From contig OZ026531.1 in NCBI GenBank assembly GCA_964019695.1, forward strand, positions 10,134,593 to 10,198,592: a DNA stretch of 64,000 nt, written 5' to 3'. The DNA comes from Loripinus fragilis (Eukaryota > Mollusca > Bivalvia > Lucinida > Lucinidae). Shown here one piece after another: positions 55,905-64,000 of this stretch (positions are counted from its first letter, which is position 1; each line of letters begins with the position of its first letter). A program made the position numbers and the translations under genes. A model generated the notes under the pieces. That model saw nothing but the letters and a program-made list of their open reading frames with translations, was not told the DNA's origin and searched no databases.

Positions 55905-57110
55905 GACATGTAACCATTGATATGGACAACAGGTGAACTAATCTACTGATATTAAAGCACAGTTTATCAGTAATACAATAGGAATTACATGTGAACTAAT
56001 AATAAAGTGTGAACTAATCTTTTGATGTTACAGATCTAAAGGACATGTTATCATGAATATACTAATGTACTGATATTTCAGATTTAAGGACATGTTAATC
56101 ATTAATAAGAATGACATGTGAACTAATAATGTGAACTAATCTTTTTATGTTACAGATGTAAAGGACAGGTTATCATTGATATGAATGCTATGTGAACTAA
56201 TCAATTAATTTATCAAATATTAAGGACATATTAATCATTAATAAGAATGACATGTGAACTATACTACGGGTATTACAGATTTTTAGTACAGTTTAGTATT
56301 GATATGGTTGACATGTTAACTAACCAACAGATATAAGAGATTTTAAGTATATGTTAATCATCAAATGTTTGAGTTATCACTTAACGTCCAAGTCAACAGG
56401 TTGTCCTCATTGTAAGATACAATATAATTTCCTTGATATAACATATTTAAATAATTAATGTAAATGACATGTGAACTTATCAATATATAGAGATTACAGA
56501 TTTTAATCATTATTGTAAATGACATGTGGACTGATCTGTATATAGATATTACGGATTTTAATCATTAATGTTAATGGCATGTGAACTTATATATATAGAA
56601 TTTTCAGATTTTTAATCATTAATGTTAATGACATGTGAATACAGAGATTACAGATTTTAATCATTAATGTAAATGACTCATAAACAGATTTATATATAGG
56701 TATTGCTGATTTTAATCATTTATTTAACTGACATGTGAACTTATCCATATATAGAGTTTACAGATTTTAATCATTACTGTAAATGACATGTGAACTTCTT
56801 TATATATAGAAATTGCAGGTTTTAATCATTTATTTAACTGACATGTGAACTTACCCATATATAGAGTTTACAGATTTTAATCAGTAATGTAAATGACTCA
56901 TAAACTGATTTACAGATATTGCAGATTTTAATCATTTATTTAACTGACATGTAAACTTATACATATATAGAGTTAACAGATTTTAATCGTTAATGTAAAT
57001 TACATTTGAACTCCATTATGTATAGAGATTGCAGATTTTAATCATAAATGTAAATGACATGAAAACTGATCTATATAGAGATTACAGATTATAAGGACAT
57101 GTTAACCATA
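55905..57110 (+). repeat. ~58-bp tandem repeat (GACATGTGAACTTATC..ATTTTAATC)
   Basis: About 20 diverged units share ATGACATGTGAACTTAT, TATATAGAGATTACAG and ATTTTAATCATTAATGTAA. It begins directly at the right TTAA boundary. Confidence 0.8.
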
Positions 57111-57265
57111 GATTTGAATGATGTGAAGTTGAATTCTATTTCCTTCTTTAGTTAAAATAAAAGAGTTGTTAAGACAACCCTAGTATTATAACAGATGTAA
57201 TTTGGTTTTATATGGGTGCTAGTCCACTTTCATATTTCTGTTATTTCTCCACAAGAACATATGGG
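57111..57265 (+). other. Intron 14 sequence, no feature
   Basis: No recognised feature. Confidence 0.35.
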
Positions 57266-57285
57266 TTCTCATTGGAAGGGTCTCA

Positions 57286-57471
57286 GTGAGACCTTTCAAT
57301 GAGTACCACAACCCCGGACCACAACATACTTACCTGACAAAAAAAGAAACTCGTTTATGTGACAAATCGTGCTATGCCAAGACTGCAGCAGCTGGAAAGG
57401 TACAGGGCAATCGGTATGCTGTGAACAGGTGCAAGCCTGAGGCATGTAGCCAGGACGTCCTTATGAGCTGA
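57286..57471 (+). other. 61-codon open frame, uncertain
   Basis: Reads HNPGPQHTYLTKKETRLC, then DKSCYAKTAAAGKVQ and NRCKPEACSQDVLMS before TGA. The first residues come from a family-1-like palindrome (CTCATTG..GTCTCAGTGAGACC..CAATGAG), so the start is unlikely to be real. The cysteine-bearing part looks more ordered, and an AAG|GTACAG donor lies inside. It could be an alternative or missed exon of the WD40 gene, or chance. Confidence 0.2.
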
Positions 57472-57651
57472 TGGAGGTCATACTTCTAAAAACATTCTGT
57501 GACATTAAAAAATGACCCCTTCTCTGTTCATTGAAAATGGGAAAATCTAACTGTATGCATTTCTTTTTTTGTCGGGTATATTTTTATTGAGAAATAAAAA
57601 AAAAGGTTTGCCTTTTTTCTGTTGCAAAGATGTGTTTGCTCTATTATCTAG

Positions 57652-57802
57652 TTTTTGGACAGCAGTACTAGTATAACAGATAGAGTCCGGTATATCAGCG
57701 CCAGTCCCAAGTTCCCGGGGCAGGACTCTACAGAGGATATCCCATTAGAGCCTGATGACTCACAATACCAGATGAAGTCCTCTGACACCCAGACCTATAA
57801 AC
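57652..57802 (+). CDS. WD40 protein exon 15
   Basis: A 151-nt exon between CTATTATCTAG and GTAAGTAA, phase 0 at the start. Reads FLDSSTSITDRVRYISASPK, then FPGQDSTEDIPLEPDDSQYQ and MKSSDTQTYK plus one base. Clean coding character, strong donor, in frame with the alternative donor of exon 14 (48558). Confidence 0.75.
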
Positions 57803-57820
57803 GTAAGTAACACGGAATAG

Positions 57821-58087
57821 CAGACAAAAATATTTCAATATTGCACTTGTCCTGCAGGAGGAGTGACTTACAATTGTCACTCGTCCTGCAAACACATCCA
57901 CTTGTCCTTTAAAAGCGTATGCAATAGAGAATATATGCTAGTTTCACTCTCAGATTTTTCACCCTCACCCTCAAGTTATTCTTCCCGAAGCACTCGTCCT
58001 GTAGGACGAGTGCTTTGAGAAGTATAACTAGTCCTTTCTAGATTTCACTCGTGATTACGAGCGGACAAGTGGACTTTTTGTCCCCTG
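57821..58087. mobile_element. MITE family 7, copy c (18 bp after exon 15 donor)
   Basis: CAGACAAAAATATTTCAATA and TTTTTGTCCCCTG ends; inner CTGCAGGAGGAGTGAC and CTGTAGGACGAGTGC arms. Confidence 0.8.
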
Positions 58088-58117
58088 ACGAAACCATTGG
58101 GAGAACTTTTACGTATG

Positions 58118-58165
58118 TATTATGCCCCCAACTTTTAAAAAAGTTGAGGGGCATATTTCTTTCAG
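58118..58165. repeat. Hairpin (TGCCCCCAACTTT/AAAGTTGAGGGGCA)
   Basis: Short inverted repeat at the start of a dispersed-repeat word (ATTTCTTTCAGCTTATCTGT). Confidence 0.6.
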
Positions 58166-58544
58166 CTTATCTGTCGGTCCTTCATGCAAACTTTGTTAAC
58201 AGAATATATTGTAAACTATTAGACAATGCAAAGTTTACTTGACAATTTTTTAAAGTTTTTCCACAAAGTATTTTTTGAGTTTTGGACATATTTTAAGAAA
58301 TATTACCACCATTTTTGACAAGTATATGGTTGGTAGTACATTTTTTGTGCAAAAAAAAAAAAAATAAATAGGCACAGTGGACATGTAGGTCAGTCAGCAG
58401 TTGTGTGTAATGGCCAAGTGGCATATACAAATTTATTTGCTAATTGTGATTTCTCAGAGATGAATTTAGCAAAAACAAATCATAACATGATAACTCCTTT
58501 TTTGTTCAATTTTTTAAACTATTATTAAAAATGGCAACCATAAA

Positions 58545-58680
58545 AATCTGACTGTTACTCAAAATTATTACAACTTGACAAAAATATTACAATTGACAAA
58601 ATTAATGCAATTTGACAAAATTATTACAATTTGACAGAATTTATTACAATTTAACAAATTTGTTACAATTGACAGTTAAT
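58545..58680 (+). repeat. ~18-bp tandem repeat (TTATTACAATTTGACAAAA)
   Basis: About seven imperfect units. Confidence 0.75.
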
Positions 58681-58734
58681 TATCTATTTTATAGTTCTCA
58701 GTCAATATTTATTCCACTTGGATGTATCTGACAT

Positions 58735-58930
58735 CAGACCTCCAGATATAAGTGTGTAACTTTAAATATTTTTCTTATTTACCAACCAAAACATATGTTG
58801 TGGGTTCTCAAAAGATCCGTCTCAGTGAGATGGTTCTTTTGAGCACTCAAAACATATGTTTTAAGTGACAGGTAAGGAAATATTTGCAAATATTCAAGCT
58901 CATTTTTTTTGTTCAACTGGATCTATGGAC
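58735..58930. mobile_element. Palindromic MITE, family 1
   Basis: TTTTTCTTATTTACCAACC, AACATATGTTGTGGG, central TCCGTCTCAGTGAGATGG and GGTAAGGAAATATTTGC. The best-preserved copy. Confidence 0.75.
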
Positions 58931-59334
58931 CTTTTCAGTGGTGTCCCCATTAATGTTGGTTCTAGAACAGATTGGACCCAACCCAGGCGACGGTACGACA
59001 AACTTATAACTGAGCAAATTGATTACAAAGTGTGTCTGAAACACTCACAGTTTTAACTAGATGATAACCGAAAGCTCAGTTATTCTTTATTTGTTGTGTC
59101 TGAATTGGTGATAGGCTTGGTTTTGGTGGCGGGCTTGTGGCATCATTATTTTGATATATACTTGATGCTTTTCATTAAGGATTCGAAGTTCTGAAATTCT
59201 GGATTTAGAGAATTCATAAAATTATCTGCTTTATAACTTGAGAGTTACTTTGTAATACAAGAATTTTATTCACGATAAAGGTTCACAGTGTGACTATGTC
59301 ACATCTCACAGAATAGCAAATATATGATGTGCGC
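58931..59334 (+). other. Intron 15 sequence with one candidate exon
   Basis: Bases 58939-58992 (after CTTTTCAG, before GTACGAC) would fit in phase between exons 15 and 16, adding LVSPLMLVLEQIGPNPGD. The frame and length agree but nothing else supports it. The rest shows nothing. Confidence 0.2.
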
Positions 59335-59550
59335 CTAAACCGCGAGAAAATTTGACATTGTTACATGTGAACAACAAAGGTGCTGACCAGCCTGCACTTT
59401 TGTGCAGGCTGACTGGCGCCTTTGTTATTCACTTGTTGGAGAGAATGATAGTTAATATTCTAGCTTGTTGCTGTAGATAAGCAGGCCGGATTGAGCCTTA
59501 CCTGGTCGGGAAACCCTGAAGACAAGTTTTTTCGCGTCGAGGCCAATATT
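59335..59550. mobile_element. MITE, family 2
   Basis: AACCGCGAGAAAATTTGAC at the left and GACAAGTTTTTTCGCGTCGA at the right; inner GACCAGCCTGCAC / GTGCAGGCTGAC hairpin. Confidence 0.75.
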
Positions 59551-59554
59551 TACA

Positions 59555-59705
59555 GGCCCCCAGATAAGAGTACGTAACTGAAAATTATTTTTCTTATTTC
59601 TCTACCAAAACATGTTGTGGGCACCCATACACATGTTTAAACTGATGGATAAGAAAATAATTGCAATTTTACGCAAATTATTTTTGCTTAACTGGCCCTA
59701 TGATT
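59555..59705. mobile_element. Palindromic MITE, family 1
   Basis: CTTATTTCTCTACCAAAACA, TGTGGGCACCCATACACATG and GATGGATAAGAAAATAATTG. Confidence 0.65.
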
Positions 59706-59929
59706 TAGATTCTGAGTAAAAGGTTACATGAAAAAAAAATAGTGTTATCTCCATATTTCATGCACATCCTCTTCAAGTTGGGACTTTATATGTATGTTTA
59801 CTATTTGTTTTGAAAGTAACTTAGACCGGATAACACATATATTTATTAGCAATATCATCTGTCCTACTTCTAATAGTTATGATTAGCAATTATTTGAGAG
59901 ACATCGTTATTCTTCATTCATTTAACTTT

Positions 59930-60115
59930 TTGCCTACTAGTGTCTTCTGCTGATAACCTTGGCAAACAGATTGGACCCAGACCAGGCCCATCAAAATGTC
60001 GGGCCTGATCAGGATCCAAAGTGTTTGACATTCTGAATGTTTTTCAAAATAGCTGATTTGAAAAAAATTAGCAGATGACAAAAAGCATAAAACATTACCC
60101 AGAAGGCAGTGAGTT
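59930..60115. mobile_element. Palindromic MITE (GCAAACAG..GATCC family)
   Basis: TCTGCTGATAACCTTGGCAA, TTGGACCCAGACCAGGCCC, TCAGGATCCAAAGTGTTTG and GCAGATGACAAAAAGCAT. Confidence 0.75.
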
Positions 60116-60525
60116 AAAACAACCTCTAGCTTTGGTTACAGTGCCTTTTCCATTATTTTCATTTAAAAGTTCCCATTGTTTTTTGTTTGTTTGTTTTTTT
60201 GGGGGGTGGGGGAGGGGGGTTAGAGGGGGAGTTATGTGTGTTTTTGTATGTTGTTTCATGGGGAAAAGAGTAACAGTTTAAAGATTAGATAGTATGTCTT
60301 GTGTGTATTTGTCTTGTGTTTGTTGGACATTGGTGTTTGCATATACAAGCTAGGAGTTTCTTCAGTCGGAGAAGGTTTTGTTAAGCTTTGCTTAGGTTTG
60401 CTTATGTAGTCTCACCAGAACCTCTGCTGCTGACACACACAAAACAAAGAAATAGATGAAGACTGCCAAACTTTGTGCGTTTAGCCCAACTAGATAGGTG
60501 TGTGTGCTTGTTTGAATACAGTATT
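60116..60525 (+). other. Intron 15 sequence, no feature
   Basis: T- and G-rich stretch at 60180-60235. No exon recognised. Confidence 0.35.
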
Positions 60526-60529
60526 TAAC

Positions 60530-60710
60530 TCATTGCCTACTGGGTAATTTTGCATGATTTTCTCTCATCTGCTGTTATTTTTCCAAAATTAACTTGTGTC
60601 AAACAATTTTGACCCCAGATCAGGCCCGACATTTTGTCGGGCCTGACCTCGGTCCAAACTGTTGGCAAAGGTTATTAGCAGATGACACTAGAAGGCAAAG
60701 AGTTAAGGCA
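60530..60710. mobile_element. Palindromic MITE (GCAAACAG..GATCC family)
   Basis: TTGCCTACTGGGTAATTTTG, CCCGACATTTTGTCGGGCCT core and AGCAGATGACACTAGAAGGC. The core is a perfect palindrome. Confidence 0.8.
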
Positions 60711-60756
60711 AAACCGATAAGTACCAGAATCTTATGTGGTGTCCCAAATGCTTGAT

Positions 60757-61037
60757 TGAGGAGCGCAGTGGCTCAGTTGGTAGAGTGTAAGACTAGGTGT
60801 CGAAGTGTCATGAGTTCGAGACTCACTGGAGTCACTGTGATGTGTCCTTGAGCAAAACACTTTTTATGCTCTGCTTAGTACTACTGATTCAACCCAGGAA
60901 GACAGGAAATCAACCATTTTAGCTGTGAAACAGTACTCCAGCGAACTGGAGGTGCGCCAACTGTGGCAGAATATCTTCAAGAACAAGAACATCCCGCTAT
61001 GGCTGACTGGAACATAAAGCATCAACACAAACAAACA
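60757..61037 (+). mobile_element. SINE family A variant with extended 3' body
   Basis: Head GAGCGCAGTGGCTCAGTTGG and GAGTTCGAGACTCACTGG, then TCAACCCAGGAAGACAGG. An extra ~90 bases follow (AACAGTACTCCAGCGAACTG, CAAGAACAAGAACATCCCGC) before the usual ACTGGAACATAAAGCATCAA tail. A distinct subfamily. Confidence 0.8.
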
Positions 61038-61194
61038 ACTGCAAGCATCAGATTGTGCAAATGAGATTGGATGTCATAGTAGAATTTGTTAATGAGTGTT
61101 GATAAAAAATTTGTACAAAAATATCTTATTTACATTGGAGCTTGGCATATACTATCAGCCATGTCTTCTTGGCTCAAGGAGGCTTTGTAAAATG

Positions 61195-62012
61195 GAATTT
61201 TTGCTATGCATAATGGTAAAAGAACCAATTGTTCTGTTATCATAGCAACAATCCATTTTTTCCAGAGATAGCAGAACACACTGTTCTGTTACTTACCTTA
61301 GCAACAATTCATTTTGGTTCAAGAGCAAATAGTTCTGTTACCATAGCAACAATCCATTTTTTCCAGAGATAGCATAACACACTGTTCTTGTACTTACCTT
61401 AGCAAAAATTCATTTTGGTTCAAGAGCAAATCTATCTGTTACCAAAGCAACAACCCATTTTTTCCAGAGATAGCAGAACACACTGTTCTTGTACTTACCC
61501 TAGCAACAATCCATTTTGGTTCAAGAGCAAATAGTTCTGTTACCATAGCAACATTCCATTTTTCCAGAGATAGCATAACACACTGTTCTGTTACTTACCC
61601 TAGCAACAATTCATTTTGGTTCAAGAGCAAATGGTTCTGTTACCATAGCAACAATCCATTTTTTCCAGAGATAGCAGAACAAACTGTTCTTCTACTTACC
61701 CTAGCAACAATCCATTTTGGTTCAAGAGCAAATAGTTCTGTTACCATAGCAACAATCCATTTTTTCCAGAGATAGCAGAACACACTGTTCTTGTACTTAC
61801 CCTAGCAACAATCCATTTTGGTTCAAGAGCAAATAGTTCTGTTACCATAGCAACAATCCATTTTTTCCAGAGATAGCATAACACACTATTCTGTTACTTA
61901 CCCTAGTAACAATCCATTTTGGCCCTAGAGGTAAATAGTTCTGTTACCATAGCAATAATCCACTTTTTCCGAGAGGTATAATGTTCTGTTACCATAGCAA
62001 TAATCCATTTTA
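61195..62012 (+). repeat. ~103-bp tandem repeat (GTTCTGTTACCATAGCAACA)
   Basis: About eight units alternating TTCTGTTACCATAGCAACAA, TTTTTTCCAGAGATAGCA and TACCCTAGCAACAATCCATT. Ends 60 bases before exon 16. Confidence 0.88.
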
Positions 62013-62071
62013 TTTTCTCCATGAAAGACCTCTTTTTGAATTGCTTAAAGTTTTAAACTCTACCATTACAG

Positions 62072-62098
62072 CTGAAAGTACCACTAGTACCACTTCTG
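62072..62098 (+). CDS. WD40 protein exon 16 (micro-exon)
   Basis: A 27-nt exon between ACCATTACAG and GTAAATCC. One base from exon 15 completes Pro; reads PESTTSTTS plus one base, in phase. So short that chance is possible; the serine/threonine content matches exon 15. Later exons lie beyond the window. Confidence 0.5.
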
Positions 62099-62109
62099 GT
62101 AAATCCTTA

Positions 62110-62200
62110 TAACCATGTTTATTACCAAACAGTTTGGATCCAGATCTGTCCTGTTCTGGGTCCAAACAGTTTGCAAAGGTTATCAGTAGATGACATAAGT
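62110..62200. mobile_element. Palindromic MITE core (GCAAACAG..GATCC family)
   Basis: AACAGTTTGGATCCAGATCT and TCTGGGTCCAAACAGTTTGC, then AGGTTATCAGTAGATGAC. Confidence 0.7.
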
Positions 62201-62830
62201 TGCCACTTGCAAGGTCTTATAGGATAAAAGTGGAATAAACATGGTTAAATGATAGTAATGTCAATTACACCAAATTACATTGTCAATTACACAAAACACA
62301 CCAATGTTGTCAGTTGTGTATAGACTCGTGCTGGATATATTTGTGCTACACTCCAACATAATTTTAATTCATTTAATTTGCATAACTCTAGTAATTAGTC
62401 TGTTTTCACATTTATAGCGAAAATTCATATGTAACCTAATCAGTTGGCATCTTAGAAGCCAGCTGATCAGGATCTACACTGCTTTAAAAAAAATGATATA
62501 TCCCAGTTTAACATTGTAAGGGTTGATAGGGTATCAGTAGTGATTCCCTTCAGAAGACACCCAGAATAGTCATTTAAGTCCATAATGTTGCAAAGCTTTA
62601 CATATCTTTGTTGTTGCATTCAATGTTGTACTCAGCAGCCTAGTAGGCAATATCAGTGTGTTCCTTGGTTCACTAAAATTGAATGAAGACAGTTCACTGA
62701 CAGAATAGAAGACAGCTCACTCTTAACATATTGTATTCAGTGTCTCAATTATGACAATTGATTGATACGTAATATTAGATGAATGTCCATGTAAATTTTA
62801 AGTTATTATGTTGCATATTTATATTTGCAT
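62201..62830 (+). other. Intron or 3' flank sequence, no feature
   Basis: AT-rich. Dispersed word AAGCCAGCTGATCAGGATC at 62453. No exon recognised. Confidence 0.35.
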
Positions 62831-62835
62831 AGAAT

Positions 62836-63322
62836 CTCGGACCCAGTATAAACGGACTGGTCACTGACGGAAATACAATGTTATGTTGTCGAGGTTTTGC
62901 TTTTGCGCTATTTCAAAGTACTACAGCCTATAAAATTTGATTCTGAATGAGAAGTTATTCCCGGTATGAGAAGTTGAAATATTACAAGTTAAAGTAAATA
63001 AAATTGAAGTTTTATCTTTTTAGGTTGATTTCTGCCGATTTTCGGATAAAGTGCCAAAAATAGCTCAAATGGGTACATTGGTTTCTTGCTGATGTTCATA
63101 AAGACGGATAATTATTTATTAAATGTAACAACACAGTCTTAAATATAGTATATTGAACCATTGCTTTTTGAAGAAAAATCACAGATATGCAGAGAACTAA
63201 TGGAGATATGATTATTTTATCTTCATCATATGTCAGTTTTGAAAGCTCCGCCTCGACAACGTATTTCCAATGTATACATTAACCTTTATGTCAGTTACCA
63301 GTCGGTGTATACTGGGTCCGAG
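62836..63322. mobile_element. MITE with 7-bp TSD (CTCGGACCCAGTATA ends)
   Basis: Ends CTCGGACCCAGTAT and ATACTGGGTCCGAG are inverted, with a direct repeat ATAGAAT on both sides (62829-62835, 63323-63329). Inner TGTTGTCGAGG / CCTCGACAACG also pair. The frames at 63230 and 63233 lie across its end and the simple repeat. Confidence 0.8.
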
Positions 63323-63360
63323 ATAGAATTTAGACCTTTTTTGCTTCATACCCCACCTTC

Positions 63361-63361
<1 letters not shown>

Positions 63362-63408
<47 letters not shown>

Positions 63409-63417
63409 ACACACACC
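63362..63417. repeat. Poly-C then (CA)n
   Basis: About 32 C residues followed by about 11 CA units. Confidence 0.95.
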
Positions 63418-63925
63418 TCATTTGAAGATGTTTACTAAAAAATAAAGTGTGACTCAAATAATAAAGTGTGACTCAAATTTGTCACCTTACTTGAACTCAG
63501 AGAGAAAAGTTTTATGTAAGCATTTGTTTTTATAAGGCATGCCAGACTAGTTAATGGGGTATGTTTAGTAATTTTGTTTGTGCTACTTTTTTCAATAGTA
63601 AATTAGATTCCATCAATTAAAACAAATCTAACAAAGTCTTAAATTGATATGGAAATTGTGCAGTTTTGGGCTAAAAATAATGGCTTCAATAGAAGTTTTA
63701 TGAAAATGATTATGTTTGAAGTATCAAATTATGTATATTTAAGCAATACTTAGGGTACCTATACCTATTTAATTAAGGCTTTGTCATATCACTTAGTCTC
63801 TAAAAAAAACAAAAAGACACAAAATGGTAACAAACATTACTTCAATATTCATATCCATGTACATGTCAAGTCCTTATTGTTGTCAAATTTTAATTGTTCA
63901 AACATTGAGTTTTAATAATCTGTCA
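63418..63925 (+). other. Intron or 3' flank sequence, no feature
   Basis: AT-rich. A short AATAAAGTGTGACTCAAA duplicate sits at 63440-63475. No exon. Confidence 0.35.
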
Positions 63926-63929
63926 TTCC

Positions 63930-64000
63930 AAAAGTTTTAACTCGTTGCATGCTAGGTAACCTTTCATGCTTTTGATGTATTTTTGTTCACTGATAGTTCG
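63930..64000. mobile_element. Palindromic MITE (GCAAACAG..GATCC family), cut by window end
   Basis: TAACTCGTTGCATGCTAGGT and TTTCATGCTTTTGATG are the family's left outer words. Confidence 0.5.

Noticed and set aside
57286..57471. Terminal exon of the WD40 gene
   Set aside because: No good acceptor with the right phase; its start lies in a repeat palindrome. Kept only as an uncertain frame.
63230..63457. Proline- or glycine-rich frames
   Set aside because: Translation of a poly-C/CA run.

Overview
This is a eukaryotic, AT-rich, repeat-dense window with no prokaryotic features. The repeats suggest a bivalve mollusc, probably a heterodont clam or mussel: dense palindromic MITE-like elements, tRNA-derived SINEs and long simple repeats. 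The species cannot be fixed from sequence alone.

The backbone is one plus-strand, intron-rich gene spanning nearly the whole window and open at its 5' end. I rebuilt 16 coding exons (481-62098) from splice sites and reading frame. The phases agree at every junction, giving about 683 codons. The first six exons encode WD40 beta-propeller blades (for example VSGGTDNFVKIW and AGKDGFVKIW). The later exons encode a charged, low-complexity C-terminal half. Blade order and motifs such as GDILIGYGTHV followed by NYLPVDNL fit the WDR97/WDR87-type family of large WD-repeat proteins, as I remember it. The gene may stop in exon 14 (TGA at 48583-48585) or splice on to exons 15 and 16.

The introns are full of mobile DNA. 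Near the 5' end is a LINE with an open 952-codon ORF (endonuclease, reverse transcriptase, PHD-like finger), with a second truncated, frameshifted copy in reverse at 14.8-15.6 kb. There are at least eight tRNA-derived SINEs of one family and two of another, and a dozen or more families of short inverted-repeat elements. A 6.45-kb element with TTAA target duplications (49447-55899) carries two further elements nested inside it. Large satellites and minisatellites lie at 16.4-19.1, 24.4-25.5, 55.9-57.1 and 61.2-62.0 kb.

The most unusual signal is what happens at exon edges. Exons 2, 3 and 5 each have partial tandem copies of their own ends, including splice sites, in the adjacent introns; exon 5 has about 35 copies of its 3' edge plus donor on a 77-bp period. 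One MITE family also sits 19-29 bases upstream of the acceptors of three consecutive, unrelated exons (8, 9 and 10), in the same orientation. Together these suggest a gene whose splice-site neighbourhoods are repeatedly duplicated or targeted by insertions.
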